In this document: in pieces, positions 43,079 through 55,206 of the stretch
How the letters are laid out: the number at the start of each line of letters is the position of its first letter
Position numbering within the stretch: position 1 is the stretch's first letter
Origin: Neofusicoccum parvum
Taxonomy: Eukaryota > Ascomycota > Dothideomycetes > Botryosphaeriales > Botryosphaeriaceae
DNA: 64,000 nucleotides
Assembly: GCA_020912385.1 (NCBI GenBank)
Contig: CP087218.1
Coordinates: 868,001 to 932,000 of the forward strand
Direction: 5' to 3'
The notes under the pieces: model-generated
Told to the model about the DNA's origin: nothing
What the model saw: the letters and a program-made list of their open reading frames with translations, nothing else
The model's database searches: none
Program-made: the position numbers and the translations under genes

Positions 43079-45659
43079 TCACACCACCCCACCATTCCCG
43101 TCGCCCGCAGCAGTCGCGGTCGCGGTCGCAGCCGCCTCCCTCATCAGGTCCTTCATCGTCACGAACATGAAGTCGCGCACGCCCTGGACGCCGTGCTCCG
43201 CCAGCCACTCCAGCACCCGCACGCGGTACGCCTTCCAGCTGAGCTCCAGGCCGCCACCACCCCCGCCGTTCGACCGGGCCAGCCGGTACAGCGACCGCTG
43301 GGTGACGGGGCCGGGCGGGTGGCGGGACGAGACGCGCGCCGCGTCTTCGAGGTCGCGCAGGGCGGCGGCGGCGAGGGGCGCGGTGAGGGCGTTGTTGGCG
43401 AGGCCGAAGTGCGAGGGGAGGGCGTAGTCGGGGCCGGTCCCGGGGGCTGGGGTGAGGGTGGGGCCGCCGTCGCCGTCGTCGTGGTCGTGGTCGGGGATGA
43501 GGATGGGCGGCAGGGTGGCGAGGTGGGTGTTCAGGGCCGCGGCGACGGAAGGCGGGCAGAGGCAGGCCATGGCGTTGGGGTCGGCGGCGGTGAGGGCGCG
43601 GGACCGCCAGAGGAGGTTGGCGACGTCCATGAGGTAGCCGTTGAAGGCGTTGGTGACGGCGCGGGGGAGGGTGGCGCCGGAGCCTGGCTCGTGCAGGTCG
43701 GCTTCAAAGGCGCGTTTGTAGGTGGCGAGGAGGGTGCAGAGATGGGAGAGGGTGGCGAGGGAGGGCTGGAAGAGGAGGGTGTAGAGCGTAGGTGCGGAGG
43801 GTATGGTTAGGGGAGTGAGTGTGCTGGAGAGCGTGGAGAGCGTGGTGTAGTAGGTGAGGATTGAGGTGGTGGTTGTGAGCGGCGTGTGGTTCTGGGAGGT
43901 GAGTAGGGAGAGGATGGTGTTCGAGGTGTGGACGGTTAGGGCGGTGAAGTTTTCGGTCTGCGAGGTGTAATCAGAGGTGTGGCAAGTCTCGGGGCTGCTG
44001 TTGGCGGCGTGGTTCCAATTCTGGACAAGAGAGGTGTAGAAGCCTAGCAGGCGGTCGTATGCATCAGGTGTGCCGCTAGATACTATTGCCGCTTCGGCTG
44101 GACGGAGATACGATGTTCGGAATTCTACAGGCGTGTGTCAAGTCATGCTTTCTATGTATATATCCATAGGCCTTACCTTCGAAGTCTTGCATGGGTACGA
44201 ATGTGAGCAGACCAAGGACTGCCTCTGAATGCGTCCAGCCATCCCAGAAAGGGAGGTATGAGTTGAGAAAGTCTTGGCCTGTGGGTAAAAGGACCTGTTA
44301 CCATTAGCAAGGCTTGTAGCCAGTGCGATAGTGGCGCGTTGGGTTCACTTACTTTTGTCGTACGGGTATAGTTAAGCATACCATCAAGCAACTCGGCAAA
44401 GTGATCAGGAGGATTCGTTCCACTCGCGGCAGCTTCGAGAGCCTCTCGGAGAAAGCTCTCGAGCCAAAGCTCTAACCGGCGCGCAGCCGCATCTGAGGGA
44501 TTTAGGAGGAGGTATTTCTGCAGGAGAGGGTCTTTGAACGACGCCAGCAACTGGTTTGGAAGTTCTATCTTCTCAAGGTTTTTGACAAGTTCGTCTGCAT
44601 TGTTGATTTCCTCCAAAGTGACAGACTTCTCGTCCGCATACGAGGTATGGACTTCCGGCACAAGTGAGGTTTTCGCTCGTTTCGCCCCGCGGCGGACTAC
44701 CTTGAAGCCGTTTTGCTGCGCATAAAACTGCTCGGTCCTTTCAGCGTTTGCTTCTTGTATAGCCTGCAGTCTGTGGCGCCACTCGTCTTGCGTGGCACTG
44801 GCGAACGAAGTGCGTCCTGACGCAGCGTTGCCGACGATAATTTCCGGGTAGTAGTCTTTGTAGACCCGGAGCAGTCCAACCAGAGCGGGGTCCTGACCGC
44901 TTGCGCGGACCAGCTCAAGGCTCCACGGACGTGTTAGCGCAGTGTTGCATACAGAGAGATACGGTGAATGCGCGGCTTACAGTTGTTGTATGCGGAACGG
45001 GCGAACGTGCTTGCGGCGCGTGACCAGCGATAGCAGATGGCAAAGTGGAGTTCTGCACGACAGTGAGCGACTAGGTTCCTACATAATCAATGGCGGGCCT
45101 GACCGAAGGCTCATCGTATCCAGCAGGTTGAACAAGACCCCGTAGAGCTTGGACAGCACAGTTGCATCGTCGAGGACGTCGATGACGGCAATGATCCATT
45201 TCAGCAATGCGGCCTGGGTGGCGGCGGACGGTTTGGTCTGCCCCTGGCCCAGAGCTCCAATAATAGTAACGACGAGGTCGGAGGACACACTGTCAGCGGG
45301 ATACAAATTTTTGACCAGATTGGTCAAGCTGGTCTGGTCAAGGGTGTTGCGGCGCGTGACGATTTGGACGATGCTCTCGAGCAGGTCGCGGCTGAGGCCG
45401 TGCTGGTAGGCATGACTGCACACAGCATCAACAACGGAGCTGGCCTTTTCTTTGCGCTGCTTGGCGGGGACGGTGGAAGCTGGACGGAGTATCAGCTCGA
45501 CGACGCATGGGCATGCACGTGGTGAACGAACGCACCCGCGCGCAGGGCGTCGATGGCGGCGCGCATGGCAGCGTCACGGTCTGTGGTCGCAATTAGCTGC
45601 GGCGCTCGCGGAGCAAAAGGGGGGAGGGCGGGCATTGACTGGCGCATGGAGGAGTGCAT
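43079..45659 (-). CDS. Inner kinetochore protein CENP-I/Mis6
   Basis: Six exons: 45659-45536, 45479-45104, 45052-44981, 44920-44353, 44294-44177, 44124-43079; all phases agree, 767 aa from the first ATG. The start is uncertain: in-frame ATGs at 45659, 45635 and 45566; the longest is given because DRDAAMRAAIDALRAA looks coding. Mis6-family signatures span exon joins: LLDTMSLRTPLCHLLSLVTR, RKHVRPFRIQQLLELVRASG, then PALVGLLRVYKDYYPEIIVG and TSFASATQDEWRHRLQAIQE. The acidic/Gly-rich C-terminal region is lineage-variable. CENP-I is part of the constitutive centromere-associated network that helps load CENP-A and build the kinetochore. The splice set is convincing; the variable C-terminal half is less conserved. 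Confidence 0.85.
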
Positions 45660-46805
45660 GCACGTTGGAAGATGCCAGACGCGTCTGGGGCCGGCGGACG
45701 CGCTGGTGGTGGGCGGCCGCGTCGGGCGTAGCGCGGGGCATTAGTCGTGGCCGGCGGGCTAGCCTCCGCCTCCGCCTCCACGACGCAGCGAACGCGCGGA
45801 CAGAACTGCCCGATTGCCGCCTGGCCGCAGCCTCACCACGCAGCAGTCACGGTGCATGGGGCCCGCGGCCTGCAGAAGCGATGACGCCGGGCCGGTCCCA
45901 CGTCGCACTCGCGCGCTCGCCGGCCAATATGGCGGCGCTGCGCTCGCGGGGGGCAGCAGGGCCTGGCGCGGGCGGAGGCGAGGCAGCACAAGCCCGCGAC
46001 GACCTTCAGCTCTCCCCGCGGCGGCGCCTCCGCTGCCGCCCTCCGCTGCGCCTGGCCGGCTGCTCGCCCTCGCCGCGCTCCTCACCCACGGCTCGCGCCT
46101 GGCCGCCCGCCAATCGCCGCGGCCGGAGCGGTCCGGCGGGCGCGCGGGCTCAAGCCACGCTCAGGCCAGCCAACACCTGCACTGCATTCCCTTTTCAAAT
46201 GGTGCCTGTGTAACGCCGCGGCTGTCCTCGGCGTGGCTGCCGTGCAGCAGGCCGGGGAGGGCGCGCCCAAGTGCCGCTGCCGTGCGCCTGCGGGAGACAG
46301 CTCCCGCCGTCGCCAGTGGCCGCGCTGCCGCAGCCCTCCAAACCTTCTTTTTCGCCGTGGTGATCTCCGTCCATGGCATGCTCGTACTACTCCGTCCGTC
46401 TGCTCTGCCACCCCCCGGAGATGCGTAGCCCCGTGTTACCTGCCGCCATTCCTTCGTCCGCCGGCCTCGAATGGCCGCTTTAAAGCCGTCTGTCCCAGCG
46501 TCTGCCGCCGCCGCCGCCGCTGCTGCCAGACTCGCTCCTCCTCCTGCCGCCAGAGCGCCCGCGCCGTGCCCGCTCCGCCCCAGCGCGCGGCCGTCCATGC
46601 GTTGAGCAGTCCCGTTCTCTTTCCCGGGTGGTCGTTTGCAAGTGCATTGCTGTTTGTTCTCTGCGTTCCTGCCGTCCGCTTTCTCCGCGCGTCGTTGTTG
46701 CCCGCCATCACCGCACTCCCAATCACATATCCTCACGCCTGTCGCAAACCCAACACGCCCAATCAGCGCCTTGCCCGGAGCTCCTTTCGTCAGCAGTTCG
46801 CCAAA
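45660..46805. other. GC-rich divergent upstream region
   Basis: 1.15 kb between CENP-I and the orphan protein at 46806. Long overlapping ORFs on both strands are Ala/Arg/Pro-rich and lack domains. The pyrimidine-rich tract just before 46806 looks like a fungal 5' UTR. Confidence 0.45.
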
Positions 46806-47786
46806 ATGGGCGAGGCCAAGTTCCGCGCGCGCCGCAGCGCAACCCCAGGCACCACTGCCCTCTCTTCCCTGCTCAGACGCACCTCGCTCCACGACAGCCA
46901 CACCGACTGCTCCACCACCCCGACTTCGCCCCCCGCCGACCCCCGCGGCAGCAGCATGGCCGGTTCTCCGCGCTTCCTGCGCCGTGATGCCGCAACGCTC
47001 GCCGCAGTCCGCTCCCTGCCGCGCAACGCCAATCTCGTCCTCTTCACCCCCGTCGTGCCACCGCCGGAACCGGACCAGCCCTCCCCAGCCGAGCGCGGCG
47101 CCGTCCAGGAGCCGCCGGGGAAGGGAGGCCGTGCGGACGCCGACGCCCCAATGGACCCGTTCGAGCCGCTGGGCCGCGCCCTGTCCCGCCACCACGCACG
47201 CGTCCGCCATGTGCCGTACGTGCCGGGCGTCGGCATGACGAGAACCCACCAGACCTTCGTCGAGCACGCCGCCGCCGTCGTGCTGGTCGTCGTCTGCAGC
47301 GGCGACCGCCGCAGCTCCGGCGGCCCGCTCGAGCCCGCCTCGGGATCCGCGCTCGCAGTCCAGCATCCTGAGCAGCAGCAGCAGCAGTCCGCCCCGTACC
47401 GCTCGCCGTACGTCCTGCCTCCCCTGCGTCCGTCGGCGGCGAGACCAGCCCACCCGTCCGTCAAGACGGAGCCGCGGCCCTCGCCCCACCAGCTCCGCCA
47501 GCCCCCGTCCTTTCATCCCTCCTTGAAGTTTGCAACCCAAGCTCTTTGGGCCGTAGAGGAGCACGGGACCGAGTTCCGCGCACGGCGTGCAGCGTCCGGC
47601 AGCGGGCCTGCATCTATGCCGCTTGTGCTGCTTCTCGTGAAGGACGACGCCGACTTGGAAGACTACCTGTTGGAGCTGCAGGATGCCGGCCCTGGGATCG
47701 GCACGGGGACGGTCCTGAGGTCCGGGAGCTATTCGCCCAGGGCGTTGGGGAAAGTGGCCGGGATGGTGTTTGGAAGTGAGGTATGA
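46806..47786 (+). CDS. Hypothetical protein, unrecognised
   Basis: A 326-aa ORF starting MGEAKFRARRSATPG (the ATG follows a CAAA context; the open frame extends further 5' but reads low-complexity). The N-terminal 60 residues are Ser/Thr/Arg-rich. The middle holds short hydrophobic stretches (AAAVVLVVVCSG) and a Gln run (QQQQQ), and the C-terminus reads SMPLVLLLVKDDADLEDYLL. No known domain. Support is an intact long frame with a good start context and a C-terminal part that is not simple-sequence; a chance GC-rich ORF is possible. Confidence 0.4.
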   Translation: MGEAKFRARRSATPGTTALSSLLRRTSLHDSHTDCSTTPTSPPADPRGSSMAGSPRFLRRDAATLAAVRSLPRNANLVLFTPVVPPPEPDQPSPAERGAVQEPPGKGGRADADAPMDPFEPLGRALSRHHARVRHVPYVPGVGMTRTHQTFVEHAAAVVLVVVCSGDRRSSGGPLEPASGSALAVQHPEQQQQQSAPYRSPYVLPPLRPSAARPAHPSVKTEPRPSPHQLRQPPSFHPSLKFATQALWAVEEHGTEFRARRAASGSGPASMPLVLLLVKDDADLEDYLLELQDAGPGIGTGTVLRSGSYSPRALGKVAGMVFGSEV

Positions 47787-49494
47787 AGGGCGGTGAGGTG
47801 GAAAAGCGGTGAGAAGGGGGTCATCACTTTCACCCCGTCACCCACGAGGACCAGTGCTTTCTAGGTTCTTGGGCGGATTTAAAACTGGACCATACGATCT
47901 TCTCCACGTCGTCTTCTTTGCTAACCTTTCTTGTCTCTGATCCTGTTTTCATGCACGGTGGATGATTCGCTTTCTTGTAGCAAGCCTTCCTTGGATTTTC
48001 ACTTGGGTGGATGATTCTTTTCTGTTCATTGTTGGTTTTTTGAACTTCAGCTTCTGCTCGGCGGTCATCATCTCGGGGATTGTCCCCCAGTATCAGTGGT
48101 TTAGGACTGCGGAATATAGATTGGTGTCGGACGCCCAATGGGCGAGAACATTGAGACGCAGATACGAAAATGTGGGCTTGGACGATCGTACGTATATAGT
48201 CTTGAAACGCGTTACGATGCCGATGAGATTAGAAGACGTTATAATTGGCTGGTGTAAAATGGTGTCGAGAAGGTTGCAAGTGCAATTAGCATTGAGGACC
48301 ACTTGCTTCATGGAACTATTGATGCCAGATTTTGAACATCTGAGATTCATGATGGTACAGCTTTACTATGCTCGGGTGCAAACAAGGCCTCTAGAAGTAT
48401 GAAGCTGTATAAATCTGAAACGGCTCGCACGGGAATTGAAACCCGCACCTCTCCAACCTAGAGAATTCATCCATCAGAACCTGCACCACCGTTACGATAC
48501 AAATCTCTTCAATCCAGCCTCACCCCTTCACATTTACAGCATAGATCCATCCCAACTCCCTTTTTTCTCTAGAGATTATGCGGCGGTGCCGTGCCATCTC
48601 GCAGGCAACAAAAACCTAAGCTCGGGTTAAGTCTTCCCAACACACGCAGTGAGTTATAAATTCGCGCTATTGCTACACTTCTCTGTAAGAACGCTTCAGC
48701 CCCCAATGTTTCCACCAATGTCTTTAATCTATCTCCGTTCAACACTTCGTCGGATTTGCCTAGACATTCAATTTCTAGACACGTTACAACCGCAACGGAG
48801 ACCGCTTTCGCCTTACTAATCCTCTATTTTCATCTTACGTCCAGTGGCAAGAATCTCGGAACAAGCTTTCCAAATAGCAACCCTCCATACCATTGTCATA
48901 GCCTACCAATGCAGCCTACTATATTTCGACAGCCTTGTTAATGCCACCTTCTCTTACTGGAAAGGTGCCATTTTGCTTAGTGATAAGATCCTCGTTTGCA
49001 TCTGCATCGGGTACACCTCGCTTCCTCTGATTGTCTTCGTCTTCCCGCGGAACTACACCTTATCAAAAAAAAAAAAAAAGAAATTGGCGGGGATCGGTCT
49101 AAAGAGGTTCTATACGCCTTATTACTGATTTTCGGCCCAGCATGCACGCGAATATTGTGTGGGATGACAGCTTGAAGATGGAGGGGTTATGAGAGGAAGT
49201 GACGCGCTAACGTGCGAAATAAGTCTTCACCGCTTTTGGGAAGTACGCAGTCCTGTTTCAGGTACAAAAGAGAGTCCAGAAATAAAGGCCTCCTCTTGTG
49301 CAATATTCACCAGATGATGGTCCTCTTTCAGCAATCGGGGGTCATTCGAAAATAGGGAAGAGGACTCCATTCTTCTAGAGCGACAACTTCTCTATCTAGT
49401 ATCTCGCGGATACCAGTGCTCCGCTGCGGTCATGAGGCGTAATGTACCACAGTTTGACGAAACAGTGTGCAAGACGTAAACTGAAACCATTCAG
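47787..49494. other. AT-richer gene-less interval
   Basis: 1.7 kb. A 146-codon ORF at 47962-48402 starts hydrophobic (MIRFLVASLPWIFTW) but has no recognised domain. The rest holds short ORFs, an A run at 49065-49079 and a T-arm-like hairpin near 48430. Nothing firm. Confidence 0.35.
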
Positions 49495-50268
49495 TTAACC
49501 CCTCCTAAGAGGCCAATGATTAGGTTGGGTGCGCACGCGATCTCTGTTCTTCGGTTTGAGATCGTCTAATACATCTTTCCGTATCGTATCAAAACCAAGC
49601 TTTAGGTAATAGTCGATGAGGAATTCCTTGATTGGCTTCGATGCTCCCGTTTCCATAATTAGGAGAAATTCTGTTGAAAATCCCTGCGCACGCATTTGAA
49701 ATGTCTTGCGAGAAGCTGAACTTTTTCTTTTTTCTGGCGTAGACTTGAATGACAGCTTGGTAATCTGAAAAGTTGGGGTTTGTATGTCTACCAGTGAGGC
49801 GAAAATGCGGAGACAGATCGAGATCTTGCCTGCCACCATTACTTGGAGCTCTCCAAGATTGAGGCCCCTTCCCAACAGAATCGCTAGGCTTCAAGCGGTC
49901 TAGGGAGTCTCCCTCTCTCTAATGCACTTCTTTGCAAGCGAAGAAGATTTCGTGTAGCGTGACGTAGAAATATCATCTAGAGAGACACCGCACTTGGTAT
50001 GTCCAACCTCTTGTGTTCCAAGTGGACCACCGACCCTGCTTATTAAAGAGAGACGTGTGGCATCAATGTCAATCAAGGTGCTCGAGATTTTGATCTCTGT
50101 CGGATTTTCATAGATCGTTCGACTCCGAGCTCTTATTCGAGGAAGACCTTCATCTGCATCCGTACCCGTGGCAACAATGATTGTAAGCGCAGCGTTCTCA
50201 TATACAGCCCATCCCATGAACAAGACGCTGTTCCTCTTCCCGGTTGTTATGAACAGTGCATAACGCAT
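49495..50268 (-). pseudogene. Decayed HET-domain gene
   Basis: The minus strand from 50268 reads AVYENAALTIIVATGTDADE, then GLPRIRARSRT, the typical inner part of a HET domain (compare FRNAWVTLIAAAGDGPDHG in the intact HET gene at 31797). After a stop at 49900, a different frame (49894-49589) continues with HET C-terminal-like sequence (VYARKKKKFSFSQDISNACA then GIFNRI). The domain's first half (LSYxWG and WxDxxCI blocks) is not found upstream. Loss of the 5' part plus stop and frame change make this a pseudogene. Confidence 0.6.
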
Positions 50269-50744
50269 TATTACAGAGAAATCTCAGTCCCATTGGCGAA
50301 CGCTCGCCATAGCGTTGAGAATTGTGAGGGCGATCCTCTTCGGGTCTGTCCTGTTGAGGCTCTGCGCAGTAAGCCTATGCCTTCGTGATAAAGTTTCGAT
50401 GAACTACATTCACCCTGGATCTACAGACCTAGTGCAACTAATCAATCTGATTGGTTGGAGGTGGCCGTTTCAGACGCTGGGGAAGCTCATCTGGAGAATT
50501 GGAGGCGCCAACTCTCCGATTTCAGGGGAAGGACGGCACGGAGCCACAGACGGTAAGACGAGCAAGAGCCACGGCCGAGATTAACAGAGAAGAACGGAGG
50601 GACAGGGCTTGCTCTGCTCTTGCCCAGCCCCGCAGTTGCAGGACTCAGGTGATGTCATCTTTCCCCACTTCATTGGCCGTCACGCTCCAGATCATACCAT
50701 CCACCTATTGCCCTTCACCCTCCCGTTCGCCTTTGAGCACCGTG
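50269..50744. other. Intergenic before the GFA-family gene
   Basis: 476 bp with no gene; it includes the presumed promoter of the gene at 50745. Confidence 0.5.
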
Positions 50745-51327
50745 ATGGCGAAACCTCAGACAGGTGGGTGCCTGTGCGGCAATATCCGCTACGAGCTCGA
50801 TGCGGACGCCGAGCCAATCTACAGCGTCATCTGCCACTGCGTGAACTGCAAGAAAGCGACCGGAACGCACATGATGAACGCCTGCGTTTTCAAGAGAGAT
50901 GTGAGGGCCCTGCTGCAATTGTCCATGGTATCTGTCTGATTTGTTGACCTTGAGACAGCAATTCAAACTCGTATCCGGGCAGCCCAAAGTCTACAGCGAC
51001 GGCGAAACCGACTCAGGCAAGCCGCTTTCCCGCCACTTCTGCGGTGATTGCGGCAGTCCGGTGTATATAAACACGGCTTTGCTCGACGAGATCGTGTCTA
51101 TTCCCAGTGGTACCTTGGATGAGGCAACGGTGAAGTACAAGCCGAACAAAGGTGACTTGATTTTTCATTCCATGTTTTCACCGAATATTGCGGTGCTGAT
51201 AATTCGAATCTTAGAGCAATACATCGAAACGAAGTCCCATTGGCTCCCTGATCTGCCCGTGGTGCCCAAGGAGGGTGTGATCGAAAGCCATCCCAGAGGA
51301 CCGTTGTCGCAGCAGTGGTTGCTGTAA
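50745..51327 (+). CDS. GFA/CENP-V domain protein (glutathione-dependent formaldehyde-activating-like)
   Basis: Three exons: 50745-50900, 50959-51151, 51215-51327; 153 aa. Zinc-binding cysteines of the family: GGCLCGNIRYEL, CHCVNCKKATG and HFCGDCGSPVYI. The last intron (63 nt, donor GTGACT, branch GCTGATA, acceptor TCTTAG) is stop-free and a multiple of three, so an unspliced 174-aa form is possible; splicing restores the family's short C-terminus (KEQYIETKSHWLPDLP). Family members bind zinc and some bind glutathione; substrates of fungal paralogues are mostly unknown. Normal length, intact ligands. Confidence 0.85.
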
Positions 51328-51649
51328 GTTTTACAGGGTCGATATACAGTCCCGATAGCCTCTACTCAATACCATTTTATTCGTCAACGGAACAGTACTC
51401 CGACGGGTCTCTGTAGAAAACTTTCATGGGTTGATTCTCACAAGCCTTGTCTACGAGCCTTCCCACACTAAAGGTTCTTAACTCAGCCGTCTCACCTAAA
51501 TGGATTTGATTCCAGAGAAACACTTTCTCTTATTCTTATTCTAATCAGAAAGCTTCATCAGTCCTCTCGTCACCACCATGCATAATTCAGCATGAACTTT
51601 TGTATTGTCCGAAGCTCCCACCCCAAACAGCACGATGTTGGCACACCAA
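51328..51649. other. Intergenic between convergent GFA and EMC7 genes
   Basis: 322 bp, AT-rich; two 3' UTRs presumed. Confidence 0.5.
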
Positions 51650-52557
51650 TCAACCACGTCGCTTGGAACCGCTTCCGCCACTCTTCTCCTTCTCCTGTTG
51701 TGGCTGCGGCTGGTCCGTCTTACCGGCCAAGAAGGACGCGAGGTCGAAGTTCTGGAGTTGGGATGCGGGGTTGGCGGTGGCGAGCGGGCTCTTCTTCTGC
51801 ATCTCCTCGAATTCGGCGCGAGTTTCCTCGTCCACTGTAGCGGGCACAGCACATTAGCATCCTAAACGAACTTCCTAGATCTTTCCAGATGAACGGAAAG
51901 CTGAAGGTCCCAAACTCACTGTTGTCCATCAAATACGGCATCCCCACAATCAATGCCAACGAGAACAGCCCCATCAAGATCATCGGATTCTTGAGGAACG
52001 AAAGCGGCGAGACTGCAAGCACCCACGTTAGCACCCAAACACAAAAAAAAATCCCCCCCCGCCTTCTCTCTCTCGGAGCACTCACAGCCCTGCCTCTCCT
52101 GATAAAACTCCCTGGCCGCCAGCACCCTCACCTCCACGCCGCCGGCCACATTCCCCCTCCCCTCCCCCCTCTTCTCCCCCCGGTTCGCCCACTCGTTCCC
52201 GCGGAACGTCTGCCACGCCCGCACCTTCTCGCCCTCCCCTTCGCCCTGCACCGCCTCGTCCACGTCGACCCGCAGGTTCTCGAACACGTGGTCGCGCGCG
52301 TGCACGCTGAGCAGGTAGCTGCCCGGCGCGACGTCCGTGAACGCGAACGTGCCGTCGCGGCGCAGCGGCGCCGACAGCGGCGCCCCCGACGAGTGCAGCG
52401 TCGCGTGCGTCGACGCGGGCAGCGCCGCCGGGTTGGGCACGAGCGCCGACGGCGGGATGGTCAGGGTGAGGTTGGCGGCGTTGGCGGCGCCGAGGAGGGC
52501 GGCGGCGACGGCGGCCGCGGCCGCGGTGGTGGCGGTGTTGGCGGTGGTGAGGCGCAT
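51650..52557 (-). CDS. EMC7: ER membrane protein complex subunit 7 homologue
   Basis: Three exons: 52557-52086, 52012-51920, 51834-51650, phases 1 and 1; 249 aa. Signal peptide MRLTTANTATTAAAAAVAAA up to about residue 27. The lumenal beta-sandwich domain (DUF2012) includes LRRDGTFAFTDVAPGSYLLS and VRVLAAREFYQERQGFSPL. A transmembrane segment follows (NPMILMGLFSLALIVGMPYL) and then a cytosolic tail MDEETRAEFEEMQKKSPL with a basic end (GSGSKRRG). EMC7 is a peripheral subunit of the EMC insertase that places tail-anchored and multi-pass proteins in the ER membrane. The layout is intact and typical. Confidence 0.9.
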
Positions 52558-53182
52558 CGTTGCGGGTGTTGGTTGTGCCGGGGCGGATGAGGGCGCCCGC
52601 GATGCTTTGGGTGTCGAGGACCGCGAGGACGAGCGGTTGCGGTGTGTGGTTTGCTGAGGAGCGGCGGTCGCGGTGGGGGAGGTTGATGAGATGCGAGAAG
52701 CTTGGGAGCTCGGGAGAGGTGACGGTGGTGGTTCGTGGATGTGGTTTGAGCGCGTGTGGTGCGCCGTAGCTGCGAACGCCGCAAGTGTGGCTGGTGTTAG
52801 TGTGGCGGAGTCTTCCATATCTGGCAACTACACTACCACATTCTCTCAAATAGGAAGGGCTGGTAATTCACTGCATGATGGACCCTGAATTCGGTAACGG
52901 CAGATGACATCGAGGGAGTTCTCTCTGCAGAGTCGCGATGATTCAAAGTCACCTAATGCCGTACGGAAGCCGAGCTTGCTCGCTCAGCGTAGGATACTCT
53001 CAACTAAGTCTAATCCAGATTTCCACGACAGTCGAAACGCCGCGACAAACTCCACTCTTTTCCCCCGCCTGAACATCTTATTATCAACATACATCCTTTC
53101 TGAGCTCCCTATTACCGCAGCTGAATGTCGGCCAAGTTATTCCAAGCCGAAGCTTACTCAACATCTTCTGCAGCTTGAAATT
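52558..53182. other. Spacer between EMC7 and CLPTM1-family genes
   Basis: 625 bp, GC-rich near EMC7 and AT-richer towards 53180. ORFs here are frame shadows or low complexity. Confidence 0.45.
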
Positions 53183-55206
53183 TTACTTCCTCTTCCTGCC
53201 CTTTCCTCCCTTCTCAGCACCGGTAGTCTTTGCCTCTGTCGCCTTCTCCTTCACCTCCTCAATGGCCTTCTTGTCACCGCCAGCCGGGCTCGTCAATGGC
53301 TTGTTGGCGACTTTCTCGTCTTCCTCCTCGTCCTCACCACCCTGGCCGAACTCGTTGACACGCGAGTAGTCGACCCTATACTTCCAGCCCTGATATAGGT
53401 AGATGAAGAAGATGACATCATCTCTCAGCGTGGCCAGACGGTGCAGGGTGGGCATCTTGATGGTGAAAGCGAACAAGTCGTCGATAAAGGTGTTCAGGAA
53501 CTTGTACATCATAGCCTTACGAGGCATGTGCGCCACCGACTTGAGGCGATAGTTGATGTAGAGCGATGGTACCATCATCAGGAATCCATACGCATAGACA
53601 CTACCGACGAGCGTGGCGATGATGAAGCTGTACCACGACTTGTGCGTCTCGTAGACAAGAGAGTAGCCGGCGTAGGCGAGCAGGAGCGGGATCGCGACCA
53701 GGTAGAGGTACTTGAACGCGATGCGGTCGTATTCTTGCGTCTGCTTCTCCTTGTCTGAAAGCTCGTGCTTGTCCTTGAAGTCAATCTTGTATGGTAGGAA
53801 TGATCCGGGCCCAGCGGGCTCAATCTTGACATCAACTGTCTTGGTGATCTTCCAAGCTTCAATGAGAATGCCCATGCCTTGTCCGAAGAGAATCATCCAG
53901 GAAGTGTTCTCATTGTTGTCCATCAGGTAGAGAAAGATCACCGTCTGCATGAAGACGTTGGCAAGGATCGTGCGCACCGAAGTGCCCACGTTGTCCTTCT
54001 TATTACGCCAATGAGAGACATCATTCTTGAATGCAAGCATCTCAAAGATCATGTGGAGAATTGTCACAACGCCGGTGGTGGCGAGCAGGTAGGCGTTGCT
54101 GTCGATCAGAATGCGCTTGAAATCTTCAAACTCTTCTCCAGAGCCACCGGCAGTCATCTGTCCGGGATTGGCAGCCGCCTGGGCCTGATTGGACTTGACA
54201 TTTGCATCGATGCTTGCCACAATGCTGAACAGCCAATTCTTCTGCTGGTTCAGAGTGATGTGCAGGGGAATTTCCTGGGTCGTGGAGTTGAGCTCGATCA
54301 TGTGATCCTTGAGTTGCCAGAAAGTATTGACAAACAGGATGGGATAGTACCATCCGTTCTGTCCTGAAGAATCTCTAGCTCCCGTAGACTCAAGCTGAAT
54401 CTGCGATCGCAGCGCCGGGTGCAGCTGAGGATACTTCTGAACACCGGAGTCTGGAATGAAGGACATGGTGAAGTTGGGGTGATAGTAGTTCACCAGCTGA
54501 CCGGGAACCTCCGGCTCAGGCTCAAGCTCCTCGTGCTCGTCCTCATTTCCGCTTGCCAGAAGGTTTTTCGTCTTCTTAACCTTCTTCTTGGGCAAGCGCT
54601 GGGTCAGGGGGTAGGCGAAATGGTAAGCCTTCGAAGGGTCAAAGGTCGGAGCCGAGGGGTCCAACGTGCGACCAGTCTGGCCAACGAAGAAGTGTGCCCA
54701 GATGGGGCCACCAGCCTGAACCTCCTTCGGCACCTTGATCGTCGTGTCAATCTCGCGCTTGTCCTTCCAATCCCCGTAGGCGAAGTGCTTCTCATCCACA
54801 ACCAGCGAGTTGGCAGGCATCGACTTCAACGATGGCATAACCATTGACGGCGAAACATAGATGCTGAGGTCGAGCTCGGTGCCGGCCGGCCAAATGGGAG
54901 CAATGTTTTGCGGAATAGCATTGTACTGGGCGTCCGGGCTGAGGCCAATGGGCCTGTTGGCGAAGTCGGGAATGGGGCCACTGACGCCGGGGGCATTGGC
55001 ACCTGGAACGTTCGCGTTCTGCTGCGGCTGCGATCCTATACCGAAGATCTGCTTGGCTGCAAACTGCATAAGCAGAAAGAGGCCGACGCTCTGCGCAGCG
55101 GTGCGCAGGAACTGAAGTTGACGGTCAGCCTTCGGAAACGCGCAAAGGTGGTGGGCGCAAGCAAGGGACTCACGCTCGTCTGCTCTTCCCTCCGTTCGTC
55201 AGGCAT
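53183..55206 (-). CDS. CLPTM1-family multi-pass ER membrane protein
   Basis: Two exons, 55206-55174 (11 codons, MPDERREEQTS) and 55111-53183, phase 0; 653 aa. It begins with a signal-anchor (FLRTAAQSVGLFLLMQFAAK). A lumenal domain contains IWPAGTELDLSIYVS and GGPIWAHFFVGQTG, then YYHPNFTMSFIPDSGVQKYP. Five to six C-terminal membrane helices follow, including YLYLVAIPLLLAYAGYSLVY, and the block ...SVAHMPRKAMMYKFLNTFID typical of CLPTM1/CLPTM1L. The tail is Lys-rich (GAEKGGKGRKRK). CLPTM1 homologues act in the ER; lipid scrambling and receptor trafficking roles are reported for animal members. The fungal role is not established. Confidence 0.92.

Noticed and set aside
46161..47564. 467-codon minus-strand ORF
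   Set aside because: Gly/Arg/Ala-rich antisense frame in GC-rich DNA, no domain.
48425..48500. T-arm-like hairpin on the minus strand (GGGTTTCAATTCCC)
   Set aside because: An anticodon-like stem can be drawn, but no 5' acceptor strand or proper D arm; at most a tRNA relic.
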